A stretch of DNA of 64,000 nucleotides from Streptomyces sp. NBC_01276 (lineage in GTDB: Bacteria; Actinomycetota; Actinomycetes; Streptomycetales; Streptomycetaceae), in NCBI RefSeq assembly GCF_041435355.1, contig NZ_CP108442.1:1178001-1242000 (forward strand). The letters run 5' to 3'. Positions 1 through 7,326 of this stretch are shown here, piece by piece. Position 1 is the stretch's first letter. Every line of letters begins with the position of its first letter. The translations under genes were made by a program, and so were the position numbers. The notes under the pieces are model-generated. The model saw nothing but the letters and a program-made list of their open reading frames with translations, searched no databases and was not told the origin of the DNA.

Positions 1-1
1 G

Positions 2-1021
2 CGCGCCGCCGCGGAGGCCCGCGGCCTCGGCGGCCGTGTCGAGGCGGTCCGGGCGGACATGGGCGCGCTCCCGTACGGGGACGGCTCCTTCGACCTCGTG
101 TGGGCCGAGGGATCCGCCTACTGCATCGGCTTCGACCGGGCGCTCGCCGAGTGGAAGCGGCTGCTGGCACCCGGCGGCACCCTGGTGCTGACCGAGTGCG
201 AGTGGACCGCCGAGGAGCCTTCCGCCGGAGCGCGGGCCTTCTGGGACCCGCAGTGCGCGCTGCGGTCCGCCGCCCGCAACACCGCCGCCGCCCAGGCGGC
301 CGGGTACCGGGTGCTGGGGACCCGCCTGCAGCCGGACTCCGACTGGGCCGAGTACTACGGTCCGCTCACCGTCCGGGCCCGGACGGCGCGGGCCTCGACC
401 CCGGCGGCCGGGGCCGCGCTGGCCGCCACGCGCGAGGAGATCGCCGTACGGGAGCGGCACGGCCACGAGTACGGCTACCGGGGCTACGTCCTGACCCCGG
501 TGACCGCGGGGGACGGGGACCGCTGGCCGGCCCGGCCGGAGACCGCGGCGCAGGCGGCGGCCGTGCGGGCCGTCAACCTGGCGGCCTTCGACACCCCGCT
601 GGAGGCTGATCTCGTGGACGCGCTGCGCGCCGACGGCGCCTGGCTGCCGGGGCTCTCCTACGTGGCCGTGCGTCCCGACGGCTCGGTGGCGGCGCACGCG
701 CTGCTGACCCGTTGCACGGTGGACGGCGTACCGGCGCTGGCGCTCGCGCCGGTGGCCACCGATCCCCCGGCGCAGCGGTCGGGCGCCGGCAGCGCGGTCG
801 TCCGGGCCCTGCTCGCGGCGGCCCGGGAGCGGGGAGAGTCGCTGGTCCTGGTCCTCGGGCATCCCGCGTACTACGCGCGCTTCGGGTTCGTGCCGGCCTC
901 GCTCTTCGGGATCCGGGCCCCCTTCGAGGTGCCCGACGAGGCGATGATGGCGCTGGTCCTCGACGGTTCCGTGCCGGTGCCGAAGGGAACCATCCGCTAC
1001 CCGGCCCCGTTCGGGATCTGA
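2..1021 (+). CDS. Methyltransferase-GNAT acetyltransferase fusion (5' end outside window)
   Basis: The frame is open from base 2, so the start lies upstream and only about 339 C-terminal residues are visible. The first ~70 visible residues resemble the second half of a class I SAM-dependent methyltransferase: an LPYGDGSFDLVWAEG stretch, then LLAPGGTLVLTE. After a linker, the last ~150 residues resemble a GNAT N-acetyltransferase, with an acetyl-CoA loop-like AQRSGAGSAVV and a LGHPAYYARFGF segment usual in this group. Substrates cannot be inferred. It ends 136 bases before idi on the same strand. The two-domain reading is from sequence pattern only; the catalytic half of the methyltransferase is mostly off the window. 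Confidence 0.75.
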   Translation, partial: RAAAEARGLGGRVEAVRADMGALPYGDGSFDLVWAEGSAYCIGFDRALAEWKRLLAPGGTLVLTECEWTAEEPSAGARAFWDPQCALRSAARNTAAAQAAGYRVLGTRLQPDSDWAEYYGPLTVRARTARASTPAAGAALAATREEIAVRERHGHEYGYRGYVLTPVTAGDGDRWPARPETAAQAAAVRAVNLAAFDTPLEADLVDALRADGAWLPGLSYVAVRPDGSVAAHALLTRCTVDGVPALALAPVATDPPAQRSGAGSAVVRALLAAARERGESLVLVLGHPAYYARFGFVPASLFGIRAPFEVPDEAMMALVLDGSVPVPKGTIRYPAPFGI

Positions 1022-1157
1022 CGGCGCGGCTCACCTGTCCGTCCCCCGCCGGGTGCCTAGCACGCGGCGGGGGGCGGACATGCGCTGATCTCCGAAGTGG
1101 GGACAAGACTCTTTTGTACGGCAGACTGAAGGCCGGAGTCCGAAGCGAAGGATGGGT

Positions 1158-1757
1158 ATGCCGACCACACCAGCCACCGACGCCAACAGTGCGTCCGCCG
1201 GCACCGGAACTCAGGAATCGATCATGCTCGAACTGGTCGACGAGTCCGGCAACACCATCGGCACGGCGGAGAAGCTCTCCGCCCATCAGGCGCCCGGCCT
1301 GCTGCACCGGGCGTTCTCCGTGTTCCTCTTCGACGAGCGGGGCCGGCTGCTGCTCCAGCAGCGCGCCCTCGGGAAGTACCACTCCCCCGGCGTCTGGTCG
1401 AACACCTGTTGCGGCCACCCGTACCCCGGCGAGTCCCCGTTCGCGGCGGCGGCCCGGCGGACCCACGAGGAGCTGGGGCTGTCGCCCTCGCTGCTCGCCG
1501 AGGCGGGGACGGTGCGCTACAACCACCCGGACCCCGCGTCCGGGCTGGTCGAGCAGGAGTACAACCACCTGTTCGTGGGACTGGCGCAGGCGGCGCCGGA
1601 TCCGGATCCGGAGGAGGTCGGCGACACGGCCTTCGTCACGGCCGAGGAGCTGGTGAAGCGGCATGCCGAGGCGCCGTTCTCGGCCTGGTTCATGACGGTC
1701 CTGGACGCGGCCCGGCCCGCGATCCGCGAGCTGACGGGCGATGCGGCGGGCTGGTAG
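1158..1757 (+). CDS. idi: Isopentenyl-diphosphate delta-isomerase, type I
   Basis: Interconverts isopentenyl and dimethylallyl diphosphate in cytoplasmic isoprenoid synthesis. The 199-aa protein is a Nudix-fold type I enzyme. The catalytic cysteine lies in SNTCCGHP (Cys85), the metal-binding HEE is in RRTHEELGLSP near residue 103, and the second catalytic acid is in VEQEYNH (Glu134). It is somewhat longer than the ~180-residue E. coli enzyme because of an N-terminal extension. ATG at 1158 is preferred over the in-frame ATG at 1152 because GAAGGA at 1147-1152 sits five bases upstream of it. The downstream gene is convergent. Identification is secure. Confidence 0.95.
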   Translation: MPTTPATDANSASAGTGTQESIMLELVDESGNTIGTAEKLSAHQAPGLLHRAFSVFLFDERGRLLLQQRALGKYHSPGVWSNTCCGHPYPGESPFAAAARRTHEELGLSPSLLAEAGTVRYNHPDPASGLVEQEYNHLFVGLAQAAPDPDPEEVGDTAFVTAEELVKRHAEAPFSAWFMTVLDAARPAIRELTGDAAGW

Positions 1758-1828
1758 CCGCGGCTCCCTCCGGCCGGGCCCGCGTACCGGCTCCGGCTCT
1801 TTCGCGAGCTCGTCCAGGGCGTGCTCGC

Positions 1829-2323
1829 TCAGAGCTCGGGGGCCGGTGCGGTGAGCGGCAGGGCGGCCCAGATCACCTTGCCTCCGGTCGAGGTGTGCTC
1901 GACGTCGCAGACCCCGCCGGCCTCCCGCGTGACCTCGCGGACCAGCAGGAGGCCCCGGCCGCCGGTCTGGCCGAAGTCGGCCTCCAGCGCCTTGGGCCGG
2001 TACGGGTGGTTGTCCTCGACGGCCACCCGTACCCATTCCCGGCCCACCGCCACCTCGACGGCGACCTCGGGGGAGAGCAGGGCCGCGTGCCGGACCGAGT
2101 TCGTCACCAGTTCGGAGACGATCAGCAGCAGGGAGTACACCAGGTCCTGCGGCGCCGGCACCCCCTGGCGGCCGAGCAGGTCGCGGACCGCACGACGGGC
2201 CTGCGGAACGGATTCTTCTACGGCCGGCGCGGTGAAGCGCCACACCCCCTCGTATGCGAGGGGGTCCGCCGGAGCCGGCGCCTCCCCCTCCCCGGCTGGC
2301 GGGACGCTCCCGCTGTCGTTCAT
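1829..2323 (-). CDS. ATP-binding protein, HATPase/anti-sigma-factor type
   Basis: A 164-aa protein with a GHKL-type ATPase fold like RsbW-family kinases and the many stand-alone streptomycete regulators of this class. The N box is visible as VSELVTNSVRHA, followed by VAVEDNHPY and the glycine-rich lid GGRGLLLVREV. Such proteins usually bind or phosphorylate anti-anti-sigma partners, but none is encoded nearby, so the partner is unknown. The start was placed at ATG 2323, which has GGGGG seven bases upstream; an in-frame GTG at 2359 would add 12 residues. It converges on idi and diverges from the crotonase gene. Confidence 0.8.
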   Translation of the reverse strand: MNDSGSVPPAGEGEAPAPADPLAYEGVWRFTAPAVEESVPQARRAVRDLLGRQGVPAPQDLVYSLLLIVSELVTNSVRHAALLSPEVAVEVAVGREWVRVAVEDNHPYRPKALEADFGQTGGRGLLLVREVTREAGGVCDVEHTSTGGKVIWAALPLTAPAPEL

Positions 2324-2629
2324 CTTCCGGCCCCCGTCTTCGCGCTCGATCGTCTCCACGTGCCAAGAGTGGGGACGCGGCTGGTCCGGACCTCGTCGCT
2401 GACCAGAAGTCAGCGCCTATCGGACACTTTTTGACCGGTGGCGTATGACAGAGTCAGTTGTTCGACCGTTCTTGATCCGGCGCGGAGTCCCGCGCAGCCG
2501 TCTCCCGCACCCCGTCCACCGTGCCCTGCCCGTGGCCCCGTCGCCCTCCCCGACCAGGACGGGAACGCGCCGCGCGCCCGTCACACCCGGGTACGGACTC
2601 CCCTTGATCGCAGCATCGGCCGACCGGGA

Positions 2630-2635
2630 TAGCAT
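2630..2635 (+). promoter_or_regulatory. -10 box (TAGCAT) for a leaderless transcript
   Basis: TAGCAT ends seven bases before the ATG at 2643 and no Shine-Dalgarno sequence is present. This geometry would put the transcription start at or within a base or two of the start codon. It also argues against any longer upstream start in this frame. Confidence 0.5.
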
Positions 2636-2642
2636 CCGGCGC

Positions 2643-3389
2643 ATGGACGCAGCTCTCCGCACCACCGTCGCCGGCGGCGTGGCCACCGTCGTCATCTCGC
2701 ACCCGGCCAAGCGCAACGCCATGACCGCCGCGATGTGGCGGGCCCTGCCGGAGCTGCTGCCGCGGCTCGCGGCGGACCCGGACGTCCGGGTCCTGGTGCT
2801 GACCGGGGACGGTCCGACCTTCTGCGCCGGCGCCGACATCTCCTCCCTCACGGGTGACGACGATCCGCAGGCCCTGTCGGTCGCCGCGGAGGAGGCCCTG
2901 GCCGCCTTCCCGAAGCCGACCGTGGCGGCGGTCCGGGGCTTCTGCGTGGGCGGCGGCAGCCAGCTGGCTGCCGCGTGCGACCTGCGGTTCGCCGAGGAGG
3001 GCGCCTCCTTCGGGGTGACCCCGGCGAAGCTGGGCATCGTCTACCCGGCCTCCTCGACCCGCCGGCTGGCTTCCGTGGTCGGGCCGGCCTGGGCCAAGTA
3101 CCTGCTGTTCTCGGCGGAGTTGATCGGCGCGGAGCAGGCGCTGCGGGCCGGTTTCCTGCACGAGCTGCTGCCGGCCGGGCAACTGGACAAGCGGGTGGCC
3201 GAGTTCGCCCGGATCCTCACCACCCGCTCGTGGCTGACGCAGGCGGCGGCGAAGGAGTTCGCGGACGGCCGCACCGACCGGGACGCGTACTGGGCGGACC
3301 GGGCGGCGGCGAGCGGCGACACCGCGGAGGGCGTCGCCGCCTTCCTGGAGCGACGGGCACCACGCTTCGACCGGCCGCCGGCGGACTAG
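2643..3389 (+). CDS. Enoyl-CoA hydratase/isomerase (crotonase) family protein lacking both catalytic Glu
   Basis: A 248-aa crotonase-superfamily protein. The oxyanion-hole segment FCAGADISSL (about residues 60-69) is present, so it probably binds an acyl-CoA. The two glutamates used by enoyl-CoA hydratases are both replaced. Where the family has GGGxEL this protein has GGGSQL (Gln107), and where it has PExxLG it has PAKLG (Ala128). Classical hydratase activity is therefore doubtful; isomerase, hydrolase or binding roles are open. The start at ATG 2643 is supported by the leaderless-type promoter directly before it. The protein continues with a normal C-terminal helical region. Confidence 0.85.
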   Translation: MDAALRTTVAGGVATVVISHPAKRNAMTAAMWRALPELLPRLAADPDVRVLVLTGDGPTFCAGADISSLTGDDDPQALSVAAEEALAAFPKPTVAAVRGFCVGGGSQLAAACDLRFAEEGASFGVTPAKLGIVYPASSTRRLASVVGPAWAKYLLFSAELIGAEQALRAGFLHELLPAGQLDKRVAEFARILTTRSWLTQAAAKEFADGRTDRDAYWADRAAASGDTAEGVAAFLERRAPRFDRPPAD

Positions 3390-3542
3390 GCCGCCTCTTC
3401 CGGATCCTGCCTGGCCCGCGGCACCCGGCCCCGACGACGGGGCTCAGGCCGCTTCCTGTGGATCATGTTGTGAGCCGGTGGAGGAGTCGCGCCGCTCGTC
3501 TCAGCCTCGTTCTCGGCCGAGGCCCTGTGAAATGATCGGCAG

Positions 3543-3962
3543 ATGGTGGGGGCCAGCAGTGAGGATGGGCGGGCGCTTCGGCGTGAAGCCGAGCGGGTCG
3601 TCAACGAGGTCGCCCAGGAGCTCCGCACGTTGGACGAGGGAACATCCTGGTTCTCCGCCCTTTCCCCGGCAGGACGGCAGGCAGTACTCCAGGACGTCGC
3701 CGGCTACGCATTGCAGGCCCACATCACGGCAGCAGACGGGCGTGAGGGAGTTGCCCGGTCCGGCGTGAAGCCCACGGCCAACCCTTCGGTGATGATTTGC
3801 ATGGACCCGCCTCGCTACGGGTTCGCAGCCCTCCGGCCCGACGAACACGTCAAAGCGTTCCGTGTGCTCGTCTCGGCGTTCTCCGTCGCCGACACTCGCC
3901 GCAGGCAGACGTACTGCAAAGGCACCTGCGGACACGCGTGGCACAACCTGCCTCCCCGGTGA
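3543..3962 (+). CDS. DUF5958-family protein
   Basis: A 139-aa protein of unknown function. It resembles the streptomycete DUF5958 family: an N-terminal helix, the WFSALSPAGRQAVL segment, a central GVKPTANPSVM stretch, FRVLVSAFSVADTRRR, and a C-terminal CKGTCGHAWHNL with two cysteines and two histidines that could hold a metal. It lies in the accessory patch between the crotonase gene and transposase debris, and is probably cargo of that patch. No good Shine-Dalgarno site is seen; ATG 3543 was kept because translation from it gives the family start. The family assignment is from memory of its pattern. Confidence 0.65.
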   Translation: MVGASSEDGRALRREAERVVNEVAQELRTLDEGTSWFSALSPAGRQAVLQDVAGYALQAHITAADGREGVARSGVKPTANPSVMICMDPPRYGFAALRPDEHVKAFRVLVSAFSVADTRRRQTYCKGTCGHAWHNLPPR

Positions 3963-4045
3963 GATGTCGGCGGCGCACGCTGATCCGAACGAAGTTCCCC
4001 TGGTCGTTGCCGCTGGATCTTCTGATCGCTTGTTGATGTAACTCG

Positions 4046-4159
4046 TTGACTGACGCCCAGTGGACGAGGATCGATCCGTTGCCACCGGACCGGGCGCCCA
4101 GGCCGGTCGGCAGACCGCGAACAACGCCGGATGTGCCCTGGCCGACCCGCAGCTCCTGA
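4046..4159 (+). pseudogene. IS5-family transposase, N-terminal remnant
   Basis: Read from 4046, the frame gives LTDAQWTRIDPLPPDRAP, a close match to the first residues of IS5-group transposases (LTDAQWxRIxPLLP). It then degenerates and stops at 4157-4159. There is an in-frame stop just upstream (4034-4036). No DDE catalytic domain follows; the sequence runs into IS110-type coding sequence in another frame. It is best read as a scar of an older insertion. Confidence 0.6.
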
Positions 4160-4500
4160 AGTGCTACGGCGTCGGCCCCGACACCGCCGCAACGCTATTG
4201 ATCGCAGCGGGTGACAATCCCGAGCGCCTGCGCAGCGAAGCCTCGTTCGCAGCCCTCTGCGGCGTCAGCCCAGTCGAAGCCTCCTCAGGGAAAACCCAGC
4301 GTCGGCGCCTCAACCGGGGCGGAAACCGGCAGGCCAACTCCGCCCTCTACACCATCGTGCCGGCACGCCTCCGATGGGACACCCGCACCCGCGGCTACAT
4401 CGACAGGCGCGTCTCCGAAGGCAAAACCCGCCGCGAAGCACTCCGCTGCCTCAAACGCTACGTCGCACGAGAGATCCACCGGCTCATCACCCGCACCACC
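4147..4500 (+). pseudogene. IS110-family transposase, C-terminal remnant
   Basis: About 115 residues match the C-terminal transposase_20 (IS110/IS116/IS902) domain: YGVGPDTAATLLIAAGDNP, FAALCGVSPVEASSGKT, RRRLNRGGNRQANSALY and LKRYVAREIH. The N-terminal DEDD catalytic domain is absent, so this is a dead fragment. The frame stays open to the end of the histidine phosphatase gene at 5196, which can mislead gene callers into predicting one chimeric protein starting at 4060. Confidence 0.85.
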
Positions 4501-4626
4501 ACCCACGTCCTGCCGCTTGACATCCATAGGGGCATCAAGACTGCCACCATCTGCCTCGCCGGAAACGGCCTTGTGCCGTGTCAGGCAACGTTCGCCCTGT
4601 GCTCTATGGGGGATATGGTCCTCGCC

Positions 4627-5196
4627 ATGGGCGAGTTGATATTGATCAGGCACGGTGAGACGGCGTGGAGTCGGACCGGCCAGCATGCCGGCCGCACCGA
4701 CCTGCCGCTGACCGAGGCGGGGGAGGCCGCGGCGCGTGCGCTCGCGCCTCGGCTGGCCGGACGGGAGTTCGCCGCCGTCTACAGCAGCCCGCTGACTCGG
4801 GCCGTGCGGACGGCCGAGCTGGCGGGGCTGAGCGGCGCGGAGCCCGACGCCGACCTGATCGAGTGGGACTACGGCCGCTACGAGGGGCTGACCGCCGAGC
4901 AGATCCAGGAGCTCAAGCCCGGCTGGGAGTTGTGGCGCGGCGGCGTCGACGCCGGCGAGGACCTCGGGCACGTGACCGTGCGGGTCGACGCCTTTCTCGG
5001 CCGGGTCCGGCCGGTGCTGGACAAGGGTGACGTGGCCGTCGTCGCGCACGGCCACCTTTCACGCATCCTCACCGCGCGCTGGCTCGGGCTCGACGCGTCA
5101 GCCGCACGGCAGTTCGGGCACCCGCATCCGGGGACGATTAATACGCTGGGTTACGAGCATGGGCTGCCGGTCGTTCTCGGGTGGAATGTGCCGTAG
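4627..5196 (+). CDS. Histidine phosphatase family protein (phosphoglycerate-mutase-like)
   Basis: A 189-aa protein of the histidine phosphatase superfamily. The N-terminal LILIRHGETAW carries the phospho-accepting histidine (His9) and following RHG signature. SSPLTRAVRTAE gives the second arginine, the EWDYGRYEGLT segment is typical, and AHGHLSRIL holds the second catalytic histidine. Substrate is unknown; close relatives act on small phosphoesters. The start is uncertain: ATG codons at 4606, 4615 and 4627 are all in frame, and 4627 gives the usual family N terminus. It lies between the IS110 remnant and the IS630 element, so it may be mobile cargo or a resident gene invaded on both sides. 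Confidence 0.8.
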   Translation: MGELILIRHGETAWSRTGQHAGRTDLPLTEAGEAAARALAPRLAGREFAAVYSSPLTRAVRTAELAGLSGAEPDADLIEWDYGRYEGLTAEQIQELKPGWELWRGGVDAGEDLGHVTVRVDAFLGRVRPVLDKGDVAVVAHGHLSRILTARWLGLDASAARQFGHPHPGTINTLGYEHGLPVVLGWNVP

Positions 5197-5315
5197 TGGC
5201 GGTTGTCCACGCCCCGTCCGAGGTACAGCTGATGCCGGATCAGGCGGCTCTGTTGTGATGTGCCGCGCCGTTCGGGGTGCTGTGCCGGGCGGCGCGTGAT
5301 CGTCATCCTGTCCAG

Positions 5316-5510
5316 GTGGCTGAACGAGTACGTGCACGTGAGATCGATGATGATGAGGGTCGGCGGCTGCTGCGGATCATCCGCCGGGGCACTGGGTCGG
5401 TGGTGACCTGGCGGCGGTCCCCGATGGTGCTCCTGTCAGCGCAGGGCATGCCGCTAGCGAAGATCGCCGAGGTGTCGTTCACCAGCGACGACCCCGGGTC
5501 CGGGACGTGA
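5316..5510 (+). CDS. IS630 transposase, N-terminal frame (HTH part)
   Basis: About 64 residues from GTG 5316 form the N-terminal DNA-binding part of an IS630 transposase: REIDDDEGRRLLRII, RRGTGSVVTW, then an HTH ending AKIAEVSFTS. The family sequence continues DDRVRDVIHNF, but here the bases are gacgaccccgggtccggg. The frame runs out at a TGA (5508-5510), and RVRDVIHNF continues one base back in the other frame. A -1 shift around 5493-5500 would restore a full-length protein. Whether this is programmed frameshifting, as in some IS630 members, or a mutation cannot be settled from one copy. Confidence 0.65.
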   Translation: MAERVRAREIDDDEGRRLLRIIRRGTGSVVTWRRSPMVLLSAQGMPLAKIAEVSFTSDDPGSGT

Positions 5511-6451
5511 TCCACAACTTCAACGCCGACGGCTTCGACTCCCTGTATCCGAAGTACTCCGGCGGCCGGCCGAAGACCTTCACTCTGCCCGAGCGGCGTG
5601 AGATCAAGAAGATCGCCAAGTCGAAGCCGACCGAGCACGACCTGCCGTTCTCGACCTGGAGCCTGACCAAGCTGGCGGACTTCCTGGTCGCCGAGGGGGT
5701 GGTCGACGACATCAGCCACGAGGGCCTGCGCATCCTGCTCCGCGAGGAAGGCGTCTCCTTTCAACGCCTGAAGACCTGGAAGACCTCCCGAGACCCGGAC
5801 TACGCGGCCAAGAAGGCGAGGGTCGAGCACCTCTGCGCTATCGCCGACGGCGAGGTCATACCGGAGGACGGCGAGCCCGAAGTCATCTTCTGCCTGGACG
5901 AGTTCGGACCACTCAACCTGATACCCCACCCCGGGAAGCAGTGGGCCGAACGCGGCGGCAAGCACAAGGACCCGGACCGTGAGCCACGCCGTCGTCGACG
6001 GGCGACCTACAACCGCTACGGCGGAGTGCGTCACCTGTTCGCCGCCTACGACCTAGCCAAGGACAAGCTCTACGGCCACATCAAGCCGATCAAGAGGCGA
6101 ACGCAGTTCCTGGAATTCTGCCGCTACCTGCGCACGCTCTACCCGGCCCACGTCCGCATCGCGATCGTCTGTGACAACTTCTCCCCGCACCTGACCACGA
6201 AAAAGTGCCAGCGAGTCGGTGACTGGGCCGCCGCGAACAACGCTGAGATCGCCTACACCTCGACGAACTCCTCCTGGCTGAGCCGCATCGAGGCCCAATC
6301 CACCGCCCTGCGCTACTTCACCCTCGACGGCACCGACCACGCCACCCACAAGGAACAGGGCAGCATGATCCGCCGCTACATCATCTGGCGAAACCGCCAT
6401 GCCGACGACCGGCGCCTACGCGCCGTCGTCGACAGGGCAATCGTTGCCTGA
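5507..6451 (+). CDS. IS630 transposase, catalytic frame
   Basis: A 314-residue frame beginning at GTG 5507, which overlaps the stop of the N-terminal frame as GTGA. It carries the whole IS630 DDE domain: first Asp in FCLDEFGPLN, second in AIVCDNFSPH, and the Glu in WLSRIEAQSTALRYF. Relatives usually have WLNRIEAQF at the last motif, so two conservative-site changes are present. All three catalytic acids remain. Without fusion to the upstream HTH frame the product may not bind its ends, so the element is probably inactive unless ribosomes shift frame. It ends at TGA 6449-6451 within the right inverted repeat. Confidence 0.8.
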   Translation: MIHNFNADGFDSLYPKYSGGRPKTFTLPERREIKKIAKSKPTEHDLPFSTWSLTKLADFLVAEGVVDDISHEGLRILLREEGVSFQRLKTWKTSRDPDYAAKKARVEHLCAIADGEVIPEDGEPEVIFCLDEFGPLNLIPHPGKQWAERGGKHKDPDREPRRRRRATYNRYGGVRHLFAAYDLAKDKLYGHIKPIKRRTQFLEFCRYLRTLYPAHVRIAIVCDNFSPHLTTKKCQRVGDWAAANNAEIAYTSTNSSWLSRIEAQSTALRYFTLDGTDHATHKEQGSMIRRYIIWRNRHADDRRLRAVVDRAIVA

Positions 6452-6458
6452 TCCGGCA

Positions 6459-7082
6459 CTAGCGCGCGGCGTCGCGCAGCCGGGTGACGATTGCGGCCGG
6501 GGCCTTGTCCGGGGACCCGGCGTCGTAGGGCGGCTGCGGGTCGTACTCGCACATCAGCTGCACGGTCTGGGCGTACTCGTCCCCGGCGATCCGGCCGAGC
6601 AGGCCGAGGCCCATGTCGATGCCGGAGGACACCCCGGCGGCGGTGACGTACTTCCCGTCGTAGACCACCCGCTCGCCGGTGGGCCGGGCGCCGAAGGGGG
6701 TCAGACGGTCGAGGTAGAGCCAGTGCGAGGTGGCCCGGCGCCCGTCCAGCAGCCCGGCGGCGGCGAGCAGGAGCGAGCCGGTGCAGACGGACGTGGTCCA
6801 GGTGGTGGTGGCGTCCACGGCGCGCAGCCAGTCGAGGACGGCGGGGTTCTTCATCTCCTCCTCGGGGTGCGGCCCCCCGGGCACGACGACGACGTCGGGC
6901 CGGGTGACCTCGTCGAGCGCCTTGTCGGCGACGAGCGCGAGCGACCCGTTGTCGGTGCGTACGGGTCCGGGCCGCTCCGAGACGAACACGGTTTCGGCGC
7001 CCTGGAGCCGGCCGAGGGTGTCGAAGGGGCCGATGGCGTCGAGTGCGGTGAATCGGTCGTAGAGCAGTACGGCGATCTGCAT
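6459..7082 (-). CDS. DJ-1/PfpI family protein, isonitrile hydratase-like
   Basis: A 207-aa DJ-1/PfpI-fold enzyme. The nucleophile elbow is TSVCTGSLLLAAAG (Cys100, Thr101), and Asp15 lies in FTALDAIGPFD. This spacing matches the Asp-Cys-Thr catalytic set described for isonitrile hydratase (InhA), so hydration of isonitriles is a reasonable but unproven guess. The start at 7082 is supported by GGAGGAG just upstream. The stop codon TAG (6461-6459) is built from the TA target and the first base of the IS630 right end, so the original C terminus may have been altered. A related DJ-1-type regulator lies upstream on the same strand. Confidence 0.8.
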   Translation of the reverse strand: MQIAVLLYDRFTALDAIGPFDTLGRLQGAETVFVSERPGPVRTDNGSLALVADKALDEVTRPDVVVVPGGPHPEEEMKNPAVLDWLRAVDATTTWTTSVCTGSLLLAAAGLLDGRRATSHWLYLDRLTPFGARPTGERVVYDGKYVTAAGVSSGIDMGLGLLGRIAGDEYAQTVQLMCEYDPQPPYDAGSPDKAPAAIVTRLRDAAR

Positions 7083-7251
7083 GGCTCCTCCGGAGCGGTC
7101 GGTGATCGGCCCCGCCGGGAAACCCCCGTCGGAACCACCCCCGGGCGGCGCCCGGGGGACGGAGCCGCACCCGGGGTGAGCGGGCACGGCCAGGATGGAC
7201 GGACACGACCCGTCAGGCCGGGTACGACCCGTGCGGCCGGGGACCGCCCGG

Positions 7252-7326
7252 GTGATCGGGATCCCGGTGATCGGGATCGCGGTGGCCAGGATCGCGGTGG
7301 CCTGGGTCGCGGTGGCCTGGGTCGTC
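7252..7326. repeat. Five-copy 15-bp tandem repeat
   Basis: Five imperfect 15-bp units abut the stop codon of the GlxA-type gene. The units are GTGATCGGGATCCCG, GTGATCGGGATCGCG, GTGGCCAGGATCGCG, GTGGCCTGGGTCGCG and GTGGCCTGGGTCGTC. A second direct repeat with a 19-bp period (ACGACCCGT...GGCCGGG) precedes it at about 7204-7241. The array is non-coding on the minus strand; the plus-strand hydrophobic reading frame through it runs on as an antisense shadow. Confidence 0.8.

Larger units (their letters stand above)
5232..6459 (+). mobile_element. IS630-family insertion sequence, 1228 bp
   Basis: The ends are perfect 13-bp inverted repeats: TGCCGGATCAGGC at 5233-5245 and its complement at 6446-6458. 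IS630 elements duplicate a TA target. A TA is present outside the right end (6460-6461), while the corresponding bases on the left are TG (5230-5231), so the left copy has probably mutated. The transposase is split into two frames (5316-5510 and 5507-6451) and its stop codon lies inside the right repeat. The right end supplies the last base of the stop codon of the neighbouring minus-strand DJ-1-like gene. Confidence 0.85.

Noticed and set aside
2445..2642. Longer N terminus for the crotonase-like gene
   Set aside because: The extension is Arg/Pro-rich and overlaps the promoter box at 2630-2635; the family start is at 2643.
4060..5196. A single 378-aa transposase-phosphatase fusion protein
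   Set aside because: The IS110 part lacks its catalytic domain and the phosphatase has its own family-type N terminus. The shared frame looks accidental.
7195..7326. Plus-strand frame with a hydrophobic five-residue repeat (VIGIP-VIGIA-VARIA) through the tandem array
   Set aside because: It continues straight into antisense of the GlxA-type gene, with no ribosome site. The periodicity simply reflects the 15-bp DNA repeat.
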